From NCBI GenBank assembly GCA_017545365.1, contig JAFWOP010000011.1:49883-113882 (forward strand): a stretch of 64,000 nt of DNA, read 5' to 3'. The notes below the pieces were generated by a model. That model saw nothing but the letters and a program-made list of their open reading frames with translations. It was not told the DNA's origin and ran no database searches. Source of the DNA: Bacteroidales bacterium. GTDB taxonomy: Bacteria; Bacteroidota; Bacteroidia; Bacteroidales; P3. The position numbers and the translations under genes were made by a program. This document shows positions 18,050-24,799 of this stretch, in pieces (position 1 is the stretch's first letter; each line of letters begins with the position of its first letter).

Positions 18050-18124
18050 CGGGATATAGCGTAGTCCGGTTATCGCGCCTGCTTTGGGAGCAGGAGATCC
18101 CCAGTTCGAATCTGGGTGTCCCGA
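18050..18124 (+). tRNA. tRNA-Pro (anticodon TGG)
   Basis: Acceptor CGGGATA pairs with TGTCCCG and the discriminator is A. The anticodon arm CCTGC-TTTGGGA-GCAGG gives TGG. The T-arm is CCCAG-TTCGAAT-CTGGG. CCA is not encoded, unlike the neighbouring tRNA-Ser. Confidence 0.95.
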
Positions 18125-18204
18125 CGAAGGAAGTAAGAACTAAGAGCTAGGAAGTAAGAAGTATCGATACTTCATAGTTCATAATTCTTAACTCTTACTT
18201 CAAG
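18125..18204. repeat. Inverted word repeat, family C (gaagtaagaact vocabulary)
   Basis: The repeat lies between tRNA-Pro and tRNA-Arg. Left words gaagtaagaactaagagc are mirrored by ttcataattcttaactcttacttc on the right, around the central palindrome GAAGTATCGATACTTC (18159-18174). If transcribed with the tRNAs it would form a long imperfect hairpin that could guide processing. Related pieces are at 44961-45001, 56900-56930 and 58068-58103. Confidence 0.7.
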
Positions 18205-18207
18205 AAG

Positions 18208-18281
18208 GGTTCCGTAGCTCAGCTGGATAGAGCAACTGCCTTCTAAGCAGTAGGTCCTGCGTTCGAATCGCAGCGGAATCA
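18208..18281 (+). tRNA. tRNA-Arg (anticodon TCT)
   Basis: Acceptor GGTTCCG pairs with CGGAATC. The anticodon arm ACTGC-CTTCTAA-GCAGT gives TCT, which reads AGA/AGG. The T-arm is CTGCG-TTCGAAT-CGCAG. CCA is not encoded. Confidence 0.95.
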
Positions 18282-18290
18282 CTAATCAAC

Positions 18291-18325
18291 GAAGAGGGTC
18301 TCACCAGAGCGGGACTCTCTTTTTC
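18291..18325 (+). terminator. Terminator of the tRNA cluster
   Basis: GAAGAGGGTC pairs, with G-T pairs, with GGACTCTCTT, followed by ttttctttcc. It comes right after tRNA-Arg. Confidence 0.6.
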
Positions 18326-18402
18326 TTTCCGCAGTAAAAAAGTTTGTGCAGGGGTGTAGTTTTTTCGGTATTTCCTTGTCTAACGGGGGAAAAACAGATT
18401 CC

Positions 18403-18445
18403 ACATTTATGAACAAGAAACAACATTTATGAACAAGAAACAACA
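18403..18445 (+). repeat. 20-bp tandem duplication over the sigma-factor start codon
   Basis: acatttatgaacaagaaaca occurs at 18403-18422 and again at 18423-18442. Each copy holds an ATG (18409 and 18429). The first ATG opens a 7-codon frame (MNKKQHL) whose TGA overlaps the second ATG as ATGA. Confidence 0.9.
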
Positions 18446-18935
18446 GATTGAACTCGACTTCGAGCAGATGGTGGAGCGACAACGGCAGACCATCTATTCT
18501 GTCTGCTACCTCTTCGCTGACGAGCGGCAGCAAGCCGACGACCTGTTCCAAGAGACGCTCATACGCCTGTGGCAGGGCTTCGACACCTTCGAAGGCCGTA
18601 GCACTGAGAAGACCTGGGTGTACCGCATCGCGTTGAACACATGCATCAACATGGACCACAAACATCGTCGGCGCAAGGACACCTCTCCCTTAGAGCTGAG
18701 CGTGGACTACTTTGCCGACGCTAGCTCCTGGGACAACAGCGAGGAACACAATCCCGCTGCCCAACGCCTGCACCGCCGCATCGGCAAGCTGCACCCCTTC
18801 GACCGTGCCCTCATCCTCCTCTGGCTCGAGGACCTGCCTTACGACGAGATAGCCGCCATCCTGGGCATCACCGTCAAGAACGTCAGCGTCCGCCTCGTGC
18901 GCATACGCGAAAAACTCAAAACAATAACCGATTAA
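18429..18935 (+). CDS. ECF-type RNA polymerase sigma factor
   Basis: This 168-aa sigma-70 family regulator has only regions 2 and 4. Region 2 is ADDLFQETLIRLWQGFDTF. Region 4 is the helix-turn-helix YDEIAAILGITVKNVSVRLV, followed by RIREKL. The start at 18429 was chosen because the upstream ATG in the duplicated copy (18409) runs into a stop after seven codons. The gene 11 bp downstream encodes a membrane protein that may be its anti-sigma partner. The target regulon is unknown. Confidence 0.92.
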   Translation: MNKKQQIELDFEQMVERQRQTIYSVCYLFADERQQADDLFQETLIRLWQGFDTFEGRSTEKTWVYRIALNTCINMDHKHRRRKDTSPLELSVDYFADASSWDNSEEHNPAAQRLHRRIGKLHPFDRALILLWLEDLPYDEIAAILGITVKNVSVRLVRIREKLKTITD

Positions 18936-18946
18936 GACAAAAAACC

Positions 18947-19525
18947 ATGGAAAACAATCTCGATTTAAAACAAGAGCTGCAACAAGACCTCCGCGACCTG
19001 CAGCAAGACATAGCCAATCACAGTACTTTCAACAACGAAGTATGGCGCCGCTCGGTGCGCCGCCGCGTCTTAGGCCTGTACCGCCTGAATCTAATATGCT
19101 CCGTCTTTGTCATCATTTTCACCATTGTCATCACCCCGTTTCTCTTTTATGAAAACCTATGGCCCTGGTGGGGAATACTATCCGCCGACCTGCTGATTAT
19201 CTCACTGACCATATACAGCCTTATTGTGACCCGTGGTATGCGACGACCCGACATGAATTCAAAATCCGGGCTGCTCTCCCTGCGCGAAAGTGTTCAGCGG
19301 AGCTCCCAAACGCCCAAACGCCACAAAGCCGTCATCTATGTGGTTAGCGGTATTGTCATAGCACTCATGTTAATCTATGCCTATAATAACACCCCCGACA
19401 GAATGCCCTCCAAACTACTTGGAGGTGCTGCCGGCCTGCTTGCCGGCCTCCTTGTAGCTCGACGGCTGAAGAAACATTACTCCAACCTCAGCGAGGAAAT
19501 CGACGAACTGCTGAAAGAGGAATAG
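18947..19525 (+). CDS. Membrane protein co-transcribed with the ECF sigma factor
   Basis: This 192-aa protein has a soluble, Gln/Asp-rich N-terminal part (1-45), two hydrophobic helices (about 50-90), a loop, two more hydrophobic segments (about 128-165) and a charged C-terminus. I recognise no named domain. The position, 11 bp after an ECF sigma gene, and the cytoplasmic N-terminal helix suggest an anti-sigma or accessory role. The stop codon lies inside the terminator hairpin. Confidence 0.7.
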   Translation: MENNLDLKQELQQDLRDLQQDIANHSTFNNEVWRRSVRRRVLGLYRLNLICSVFVIIFTIVITPFLFYENLWPWWGILSADLLIISLTIYSLIVTRGMRRPDMNSKSGLLSLRESVQRSSQTPKRHKAVIYVVSGIVIALMLIYAYNNTPDRMPSKLLGGAAGLLAGLLVARRLKKHYSNLSEEIDELLKEE

Positions 19526-19548
19526 CCCGCGCGGGCTATTCCTCTTTC
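19513..19548 (+). terminator. Perfect 18-bp palindromic terminator across the stop codon
   Basis: GAAAGAGGAATAGCCCGC (19513-19530) is followed at once by its exact complement GCGGGCTATTCCTCTTTC (19531-19548). The TAG stop (19523-19525) is inside the left arm, so the last codons of the gene double as the terminator stem. The A-rich left and T-rich right ends allow it to work in either direction. Confidence 0.8.
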
Positions 19549-19608
19549 AAACTTGCACTGATAAACATAACGAAAGTATGGTCTCGGCTAGATGCTCATG
19601 CTAAAAAG

Positions 19609-20124
19609 CTAAGCATGTTCTGTCCGCAAAGCGCGTTTGTACGATAACTGGTAGGCAAAGTATATGACTATAGCATAAAGGAGAGGTGAGATAGCAACTA
19701 ATCCATGTTCCATAAAACCGATGAATGGTGAGCCTGTGAATACAAAACAGTTGTATGCCGGGGCAGCGGGGAGGGTGCATATAAAAACAACCCAAGAGTA
19801 AACATCTGACTCTGTGAGCCTCCAAAGCACTGCGCACACTACACCAATAAGTAGCAATGCAGACGGCGAAGCGTACAACCAGCCACGTTTCCCTCTCATA
19901 TGTAGCACTAACGCTGGGCAGATGCCGCATATCAAAGCAGCAGCAATGCCACAGACCATGAAGAAAATACCTGCACTAATGCCATCGGTCGCATCATCCG
20001 TCATTATACTCCATCTAGTTGTCAACAACATAATAAAGAATGCAACGACGTTGAGCACAGTATAGATGAGAACGAACGTTCTGTAAAACGATTTTGAATT
20101 ACCCCTTTCATTCAGTTTCTTCAT
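19609..20124 (-). CDS. Hypothetical polytopic membrane protein
   Basis: This 171-aa protein has a basic N-terminus (MKKLNERGNSK) followed by about five hydrophobic helices (residues ~18-38, 50-72, 80-100, 108-130, 138-160). No conserved family is recognised. It stands alone on the minus strand, convergent with the sigma operon. The good alternation of charge and hydrophobic segments supports a real gene. A role cannot be given. Confidence 0.6.
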   Translation of the reverse strand: MKKLNERGNSKSFYRTFVLIYTVLNVVAFFIMLLTTRWSIMTDDATDGISAGIFFMVCGIAAALICGICPALVLHMRGKRGWLYASPSALLLIGVVCAVLWRLTESDVYSWVVFICTLPAAPAYNCFVFTGSPFIGFMEHGLVAISPLLYAIVIYFAYQLSYKRALRTEHA

Positions 20125-20229
20125 ATAGGATATAGGAAATCATTAAATGTAAATCGCTGGATTAACGTTTCTCAGCTGATAATATTGTTTGAGGAGTAGA
20201 AAAAGTTGCCAATGCTGTGGATGTGTATT

Positions 20230-21507
20230 TTATTCCTCTTCTGCTTTGATGCTGCCGGGCTGGAAGGTGATGCCGCCGCACTGGCTGAACTTGCGGGAGC
20301 CGTAGAAGCCGATGGGATTGTTCTCGATATACTTCTGTAGCACCTGCTCGAAGCGGCGTTGCTGCTCTTCGGTGGGACGCTCGTCACCGAGGAAGTTATA
20401 GAGGAAGTAGTCGGCGTAGCCGTCTTCAGCAAAGAAGACGACGCAGTGTCCGCGGTAGGGCTTGTCGAACTCGAAGTTCTGTGCCGTCATCTCCTCCGAG
20501 ATGCCTTCGAGGAAGATTTTCCATGTGAGGATGAACTGTACTAGCTGCTTGTCGGAGCGTATCATGCCCCACTTCTCGAAGCTCTTGGTGACGGTGTCGA
20601 TAGTCCATGCAGGGCGATACTCCACCTCGCGCAGGTATTCCTCGTTGATACCTTCGGCTGCGGCTTGGGCGTGGGTCATCACCCGTTGGACGCGTGTTTG
20701 GTGTTGCGGTGTAAGGGTTGGAAGTGTGTCGGGAAAATCCAGATGCTGTGTCTTGGGCAGCTTGGCAGTGGGGGAGAGGGTGAGCACCTGCACGCCCTCT
20801 TCGACTGAGGCGGTGATGCTGTCGAGGTTGTGCTGGGGCGACACAACGATGTATTCCAGCGGTGTTTCAAGGGCATGGAGGGCATGGAAGGAATTGTTGC
20901 AACGGAGGTCGACGAGCTGCATGTTGGTCTGTCGGATGTAGAGGGTGCGGAGGTTGGGGTTGTGCGAGAGGTCGAGCGAGGTGATGCCGGGGGCAAAGAT
21001 GCAGAGCAGCTCCTCCAGTTGGGTGTTGTGGCTGACATCGAGTTTGCGCAGCTGGTGGAAGCTGATGTTGAGCACCTTCAGTTCGGTATTATGGCTGATG
21101 TCGAGCGAGCGCAGGGGTGCCTCGATGGCAACAAGCTGCTTGAGCTTGGGGTTATGGCGCAGGTCGAGCCGACGGATGGGATTCTCGCTGCATATCAGTA
21201 TCACCAGGTTGGGAAACAACTCGATGCCGTCGAGCGAATGGATGTCCTTGCGGTGGCAGTCAAGAATCTGGATGCTGCGCCCCATAGGGGTGCTCACGAC
21301 CCATTCGTCCCTCGGGGTGAGACGGTTGCGCCAGCGAAGGGGGCCATCGTAGGGCTTGACGTAGCCATTCTCCAGCAGGTAGGCGCGGAAAATGTGGTCC
21401 GTAACCCGAGCCATGGACGGGGCTTTCTTTTCGTTGGTGGCCTTCTGTTCAGTGGCGCAGGAGCAGCAGAGCAGGATGGCAAACAGGGCGATGGTAAGGT
21501 GTTTCAT
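20230..21507 (-). CDS. Leucine-rich-repeat lipoprotein
   Basis: This 425-aa protein has a lipoprotein signal peptide (LLCCSC, Cys near residue 16). Residues about 85-235 form around seven 21-residue leucine-rich repeats of the type LxxLDISHNTELKVLNISF, followed by a different C-terminal half with no recognised domain. LRR lipoproteins usually sit on the cell surface and bind proteins. The ATG overlaps the stop of the upstream yhcC-like gene by 4 bp (ATGA), so the two are translationally coupled although their functions look unrelated. Confidence 0.8.
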   Translation of the reverse strand: MKHLTIALFAILLCCSCATEQKATNEKKAPSMARVTDHIFRAYLLENGYVKPYDGPLRWRNRLTPRDEWVVSTPMGRSIQILDCHRKDIHSLDGIELFPNLVILICSENPIRRLDLRHNPKLKQLVAIEAPLRSLDISHNTELKVLNISFHQLRKLDVSHNTQLEELLCIFAPGITSLDLSHNPNLRTLYIRQTNMQLVDLRCNNSFHALHALETPLEYIVVSPQHNLDSITASVEEGVQVLTLSPTAKLPKTQHLDFPDTLPTLTPQHQTRVQRVMTHAQAAAEGINEEYLREVEYRPAWTIDTVTKSFEKWGMIRSDKQLVQFILTWKIFLEGISEEMTAQNFEFDKPYRGHCVVFFAEDGYADYFLYNFLGDERPTEEQQRRFEQVLQKYIENNPIGFYGSRKFSQCGGITFQPGSIKAEEE

Positions 21508-22457
21508 CGTTGAAGGGTGTTTGGGGGATTATAGAAGATGCCTTGCTGGCTGCCGCGACGCATCAGCTCGGCATTGACCCTTTGGGCTATATCGCCAGCT
21601 TTGACGGGCGAGCCATCGGGGAAGAGCCAACGGCGTTCGGGTGCCGCCTGGTAGCGTGAAGGCACGCTGGCGGCATAGCGTTCCACGACGATGTCGGGCC
21701 GCAGCCGTTCGAGGAAGTCGCAGACAAGGGCTATGTATTCGTCAAGTGCGAAGGGCGGGGGCAGGGCGGAAGCAGGGCAGAGGCGGTCCTGCCACATCTG
21801 CGAGCCCCGCAGTATCTGCAGCTGGTGGAGCTTGAGGGTGGTGAGGGGCAATTGCGAAAGGAGGGTTGCCTCGGCCACTATCTCCCCGCGGCTTTCTCCA
21901 GGCAGACCCAATATCAGGTGTCCGCCGCAGGGGATGCCATGTCGGGCGGTCTCCTCAATGGCACGGACGGTGCAGGCGTAGTTGTGGCCGCGGCGGATGC
22001 GCTCCAAGGTTCGGTCGTAGCAGCTCTCAATGCCGTATTCCACCATGATGTAGTGTTCGCGTGCCAGAGAAGCGAGGAGGTCGAGCTTTGCCTCATCCAC
22101 ACAGTCGGGACGGGTGGCGACGACGAGTCCTTCCACCCGTGGGTGAGTCAACGCCTCGATGTAGCGTTCCCTCAACAATGGCAGAGGGGCATAAGTGTTG
22201 CTGTAGGACTGGAAATAGGCCATATAGCCCACAGGCCGACGGTGGCGGCGCGCGTGAAAGCGGATGCCCTCGTCAATCTGTTGGGTGATGCTCTTCGTAG
22301 GCTTGCAGTAGGAGGGGGAGAAGGCATCGTTGTTGCAGAAGGTGCAGCCTGTTGTCCCCAGTGTGCCGTCGCGATTGGGGCAGCTGAAGCCGGCGTTGAC
22401 GGCCAGCTTCTGCATCCGATGGCCGAAGAGCTGTTGGCAATAGTCCGTGTAACGCAT
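21504..22457 (-). CDS. YhcC-type radical SAM protein
   Basis: This 317-aa protein belongs to the TIGR01212/YhcC family of radical SAM enzymes. The FeS cluster Cys residues are in CPNRDGTLGTTGCTFC (26, 38, 41), spaced as typical for the family rather than plain CxxxCxxC. Other family landmarks are YFQSYSNTYAPL, EYGIESCYDRTLERIRRGH and GHLILGLPGES. The reaction is not known for certain; a role in tRNA or nucleotide modification has been suggested for relatives. Its stop overlaps the LRR lipoprotein start. Confidence 0.88.
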   Translation of the reverse strand: MRYTDYCQQLFGHRMQKLAVNAGFSCPNRDGTLGTTGCTFCNNDAFSPSYCKPTKSITQQIDEGIRFHARRHRRPVGYMAYFQSYSNTYAPLPLLRERYIEALTHPRVEGLVVATRPDCVDEAKLDLLASLAREHYIMVEYGIESCYDRTLERIRRGHNYACTVRAIEETARHGIPCGGHLILGLPGESRGEIVAEATLLSQLPLTTLKLHQLQILRGSQMWQDRLCPASALPPPFALDEYIALVCDFLERLRPDIVVERYAASVPSRYQAAPERRWLFPDGSPVKAGDIAQRVNAELMRRGSQQGIFYNPPNTLQR

Positions 22458-22772
22458 GAACTAATAACGTCGGCGCGTGAGTTTTATTGCCCAAACCAAT
22501 CTATTTAACAGGCCTATCCCATCTGTGCATGCCCGCCTTCCCACCGGGTGGGCGTATTCCGTCCACAATTCTCAGTAGGTTCTTTGCCTTTGATTTTTAT
22601 TTTGTTTCTCCAACTAAATGAAATAGAAACAAAATGGAAAATAAGTCGAAACAAAAAACAAACGAACAACTGGGGGCACTGTGTTTCCGCATATCATGTG
22701 GGGCGGATGCAGTCGGGCGGTGGCGCATGACGCCTTTGTAAGGCAAAATAGTGATAATTGAAGAAAAAGATG
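22458..22772. other. Intergenic region between divergent yhcC-like and prsW-like genes
   Basis: No gene is seen. It holds a palindrome CCCACCGGGTGGG near 22540 and a perfect 11-bp inverted repeat, ATTTTGTTTCT (22599-22609) with AGAAACAAAAT (22625-22635), which could be an operator or a weak terminator. Confidence 0.5.
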
Positions 22773-22780
22773 TATTTTTG
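22773..22780 (+). promoter_or_regulatory. -7 promoter box (TATTTTTG) of the PrsW-like gene
   Basis: TATTTTTG fits TAnnTTTG and lies 119 bp before the ATG at 22899. The leader it would make (about 22787-22898) can fold: ggttaggaggct near the start faces cctcttttagcc at 22841-22852. Confidence 0.65.
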
Positions 22781-22898
22781 CAAAATGAAAGGTTAGGAGG
22801 CTCGCTCTGCTTAAGGGTTTGAAATACATAAAGGTAGAATCCTCTTTTAGCCTGACATATGCTGTTAATACTTGTGAACTCTTAATACTTTGGTCCTA

Positions 22899-23678
22899 AT
22901 GAACATCTACCTTATTGCAATAGCAGTTCTGCCGGTGTTGGTGCTAGCCTTCGTGGTGTACAGGCAGGACAAGTACGAGAAGGAGCCTATCGGCAAACTG
23001 ATTAAGGCATTCATTTTTGGTGCCCTCGCCATCCTGCCTGCCGTCCTGTTGGAGGGTATGCTGTCGCGTTTCGTTCCGCCGATTCCTGTTGTCAGCGGCG
23101 CATACATGGGCTTTGTGGTGGCGGGCTGTTCCGAGGAGTTGTGCAAACTGGTGATGCTTTATTGGGCAATATGGAAGAGCCAGGAGTTCAACGAGTACTT
23201 CGATGGCATTGTGTACGCCTGCTTCGTGGCACTGGGTTTTGCCTGTTTCGAGAATTTGGGCTATGTGCTGGGGCAGGAGTCTTTCTCCGAGGCTATGGTT
23301 ACCGGTTCTGTGCGAGCGTTGCTGTCGGTGCCGGGCCACTTCCTCTTCGGAGTGATGATGGGCTATTATTTCTCGCTGGCCAAATTCGGTCATCGCTTTG
23401 GCGAAGATGGGAAGTATCGCGGCCGCTATCTGTTGCTGGCCTTCCTGGTGCCGATGCTGATGCACGGCACGTTCGACTCGCTGCTGATGATACCCGAGTC
23501 GATGGAGTCGGGCTCAGAGTTTGTCGCCGTAGCACTGTTTGTGCTTCTGCTGTGGTTCGACGTGAGGATGTGGAAATGGGGTGTGCGCCGCATCAGACAT
23601 CTGCAGGAGTTGTCGGAGCAACAGGATGAGGCGACACGTATGATGAACCCATTCAACGGCTTCAATTGGGACGTGTAG
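22899..23678 (+). CDS. prsW: PrsW-family intramembrane metalloprotease
   Basis: This 259-aa polytopic protein belongs to the PrsW/CPBP-like group of membrane proteases, which includes the enzyme that starts anti-sigma factor cleavage in Bacillus. The key motifs are present in order: SEELCK (EExxK) near residue 79, CFENLGY near 110, and HGTFDSLLM near 190. About seven hydrophobic segments can be drawn. The start at ATG 22899 was preferred over the TTG at 22890. Two ECF sigma loci lie in this window, but nothing ties the protease to them directly. Confidence 0.85.
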   Translation: MNIYLIAIAVLPVLVLAFVVYRQDKYEKEPIGKLIKAFIFGALAILPAVLLEGMLSRFVPPIPVVSGAYMGFVVAGCSEELCKLVMLYWAIWKSQEFNEYFDGIVYACFVALGFACFENLGYVLGQESFSEAMVTGSVRALLSVPGHFLFGVMMGYYFSLAKFGHRFGEDGKYRGRYLLLAFLVPMLMHGTFDSLLMIPESMESGSEFVAVALFVLLLWFDVRMWKWGVRRIRHLQELSEQQDEATRMMNPFNGFNWDV

Positions 23679-23682
23679 TCCT

Positions 23683-24057
23683 TTATCTCAGGTATTGCCC
23701 AACGGCACTGAAGGCATTCTCGATGTGGGTGATGTGGTAGCCGGTGCTGCTCAGGTCGACGGAGATGATGTCGAAGCGTACCTCTTCCGAGCGGTTGTTT
23801 TCGATGACATATTTGTTGGCCATGCGTATGTAGGCGCGCTGCTTGTTGCGGTTCACAAAGTCTTCGGGGTTTCCATGGTCGAGGCTCGAACGGGTCTTCA
23901 CCTCCACAAACACAATCAGTCCTTCTCTGTAGGCGACGATGTCCACTTCGTATTTCCCCATCTTCCAATTGTTCTTGAGGATAGCGTAGCCGTGTTCCTC
24001 TAGGTGTTGACATGCCAGCTGTTCGCCTATTTTGCCTGTGTCGTTGTGCTGTGCCAT
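23683..24057 (-). CDS. UPF0102 (YraN-like) endonuclease-fold protein
   Basis: This 124-aa protein has the UPF0102 core GKIGEQLACQHLEEHGYAIL, then YEVDIVAYREGLIVFVEVKT, which holds the restriction-like D…ExK triad. Relatives have a nuclease fold but no settled role. The ATG at 24057 was chosen because homology starts there; the open frame to 24288 overlaps the next gene. It is convergent with prsW with a 4-bp gap, and follows the 24078 gene on the minus strand. Confidence 0.88.
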   Translation of the reverse strand: MAQHNDTGKIGEQLACQHLEEHGYAILKNNWKMGKYEVDIVAYREGLIVFVEVKTRSSLDHGNPEDFVNRNKQRAYIRMANKYVIENNRSEEVRFDIISVDLSSTGYHITHIENAFSAVGQYLR

Positions 24058-24077
24058 ATTTGTACGGGTAGAGGACT

Positions 24078-24614
24078 TTAGCGGCGGAACATCACCACGA
24101 TGAGGTATATCGAGAGGATGCCGAGGCCGATGTTGTAGATGGGAGGCCAGATGGCGCTGAGGAGGAGTACCACGGCTATGATGGCCAGGAGCTTTACGGC
24201 CATCTGCTTGCGTTCGGGCAGAGCCTGCATGTTGAGCTTGAGGCGTTGGCGGTAGTTGTGCCAATTTGTCAGTACTTTCTGCCACCACTGTTTCAAAGTA
24301 CCCTGGCTGCGGCCACGGTCGTCGACGGTCTCGGCACGCACCGTAGGCATCTTCTTCACCCGCACGCGTAGGCTTTTCTGATACTTCTTGCCGTCGATGG
24401 TGACGGCTATGGTGAGCCGTGTGCGCCCCTTGGAGCGGTTGAGGCGGAAACGTTTGGAGCCAGTGTTTTCAAGGGGTATGTCTGTGCTGCGGAAGCCGTT
24501 GTCGAGGGTCAGCACCACGTTCTCGGCCTCGGCGCACTGCCACTTCACCTCCACCACGTCGCCCTCGGTCACGGTGTGGCGGTCAATGTCGAATGTCATT
24601 CTCTGGTTGTTCAT
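24078..24614 (-). CDS. Hypothetical protein with an N-terminal beta domain and C-terminal membrane helices
   Basis: This 178-aa protein reads as an N-terminal all-beta domain (residues 1-85; EVKWQCAEAENVVLTLDNGF is immunoglobulin-like), a basic linker, then two short hydrophobic helices (about 140-175). There is no signal peptide, so the beta domain is probably cytoplasmic. No family is recognised. It is 20 bp upstream of the YraN-like gene on the same strand and opposite the TPP riboswitch. Confidence 0.65.
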   Translation of the reverse strand: MNNQRMTFDIDRHTVTEGDVVEVKWQCAEAENVVLTLDNGFRSTDIPLENTGSKRFRLNRSKGRTRLTIAVTIDGKKYQKSLRVRVKKMPTVRAETVDDRGRSQGTLKQWWQKVLTNWHNYRQRLKLNMQALPERKQMAVKLLAIIAVVLLLSAIWPPIYNIGLGILSIYLIVVMFRR

Positions 24615-24684
24615 ACCTTTCTGGCTACAATTTGTGTGCCAAACTTTTTCCCCGCCTTTTTGTGACTATGTTCGGAAAATTGTG

Positions 24685-24692
24685 TATCTTTG
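24685..24692 (+). promoter_or_regulatory. -7 promoter box (TATCTTTG) of the thiamin receptor
   Basis: TATCTTTG fits TAnnTTTG and lies about 25 bp before the riboswitch, the correct place to transcribe the whole aptamer. Confidence 0.8.
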
Positions 24693-24717
24693 CACCCGAT
24701 TCCGATCGGAAGGAAGT

Positions 24718-24797
24718 CGACCAGGGGTGCTGCAAGTGATTGTGGCTGAGATTAAACCCTCGAACCTGATCCGGATAATGCCGGCGGAGGAAATGTA
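24718..24797 (+). promoter_or_regulatory. TPP (THI-box) riboswitch
   Basis: The conserved aptamer segments are present in order: accaggggtgc (24719-24730), gctgagattaaaccc, cgaacctgatccggataatg (24761-24780) and ccggcggaggaa (24781-24792). These are the THI-box hallmarks that bind thiamin pyrophosphate. Its 3' end is only a few bases from the receptor ATG (24800), so control is probably at translation initiation: high TPP would hide the start region and shut off receptor synthesis. Confidence 0.95.
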
Positions 24798-24799
24798 AT

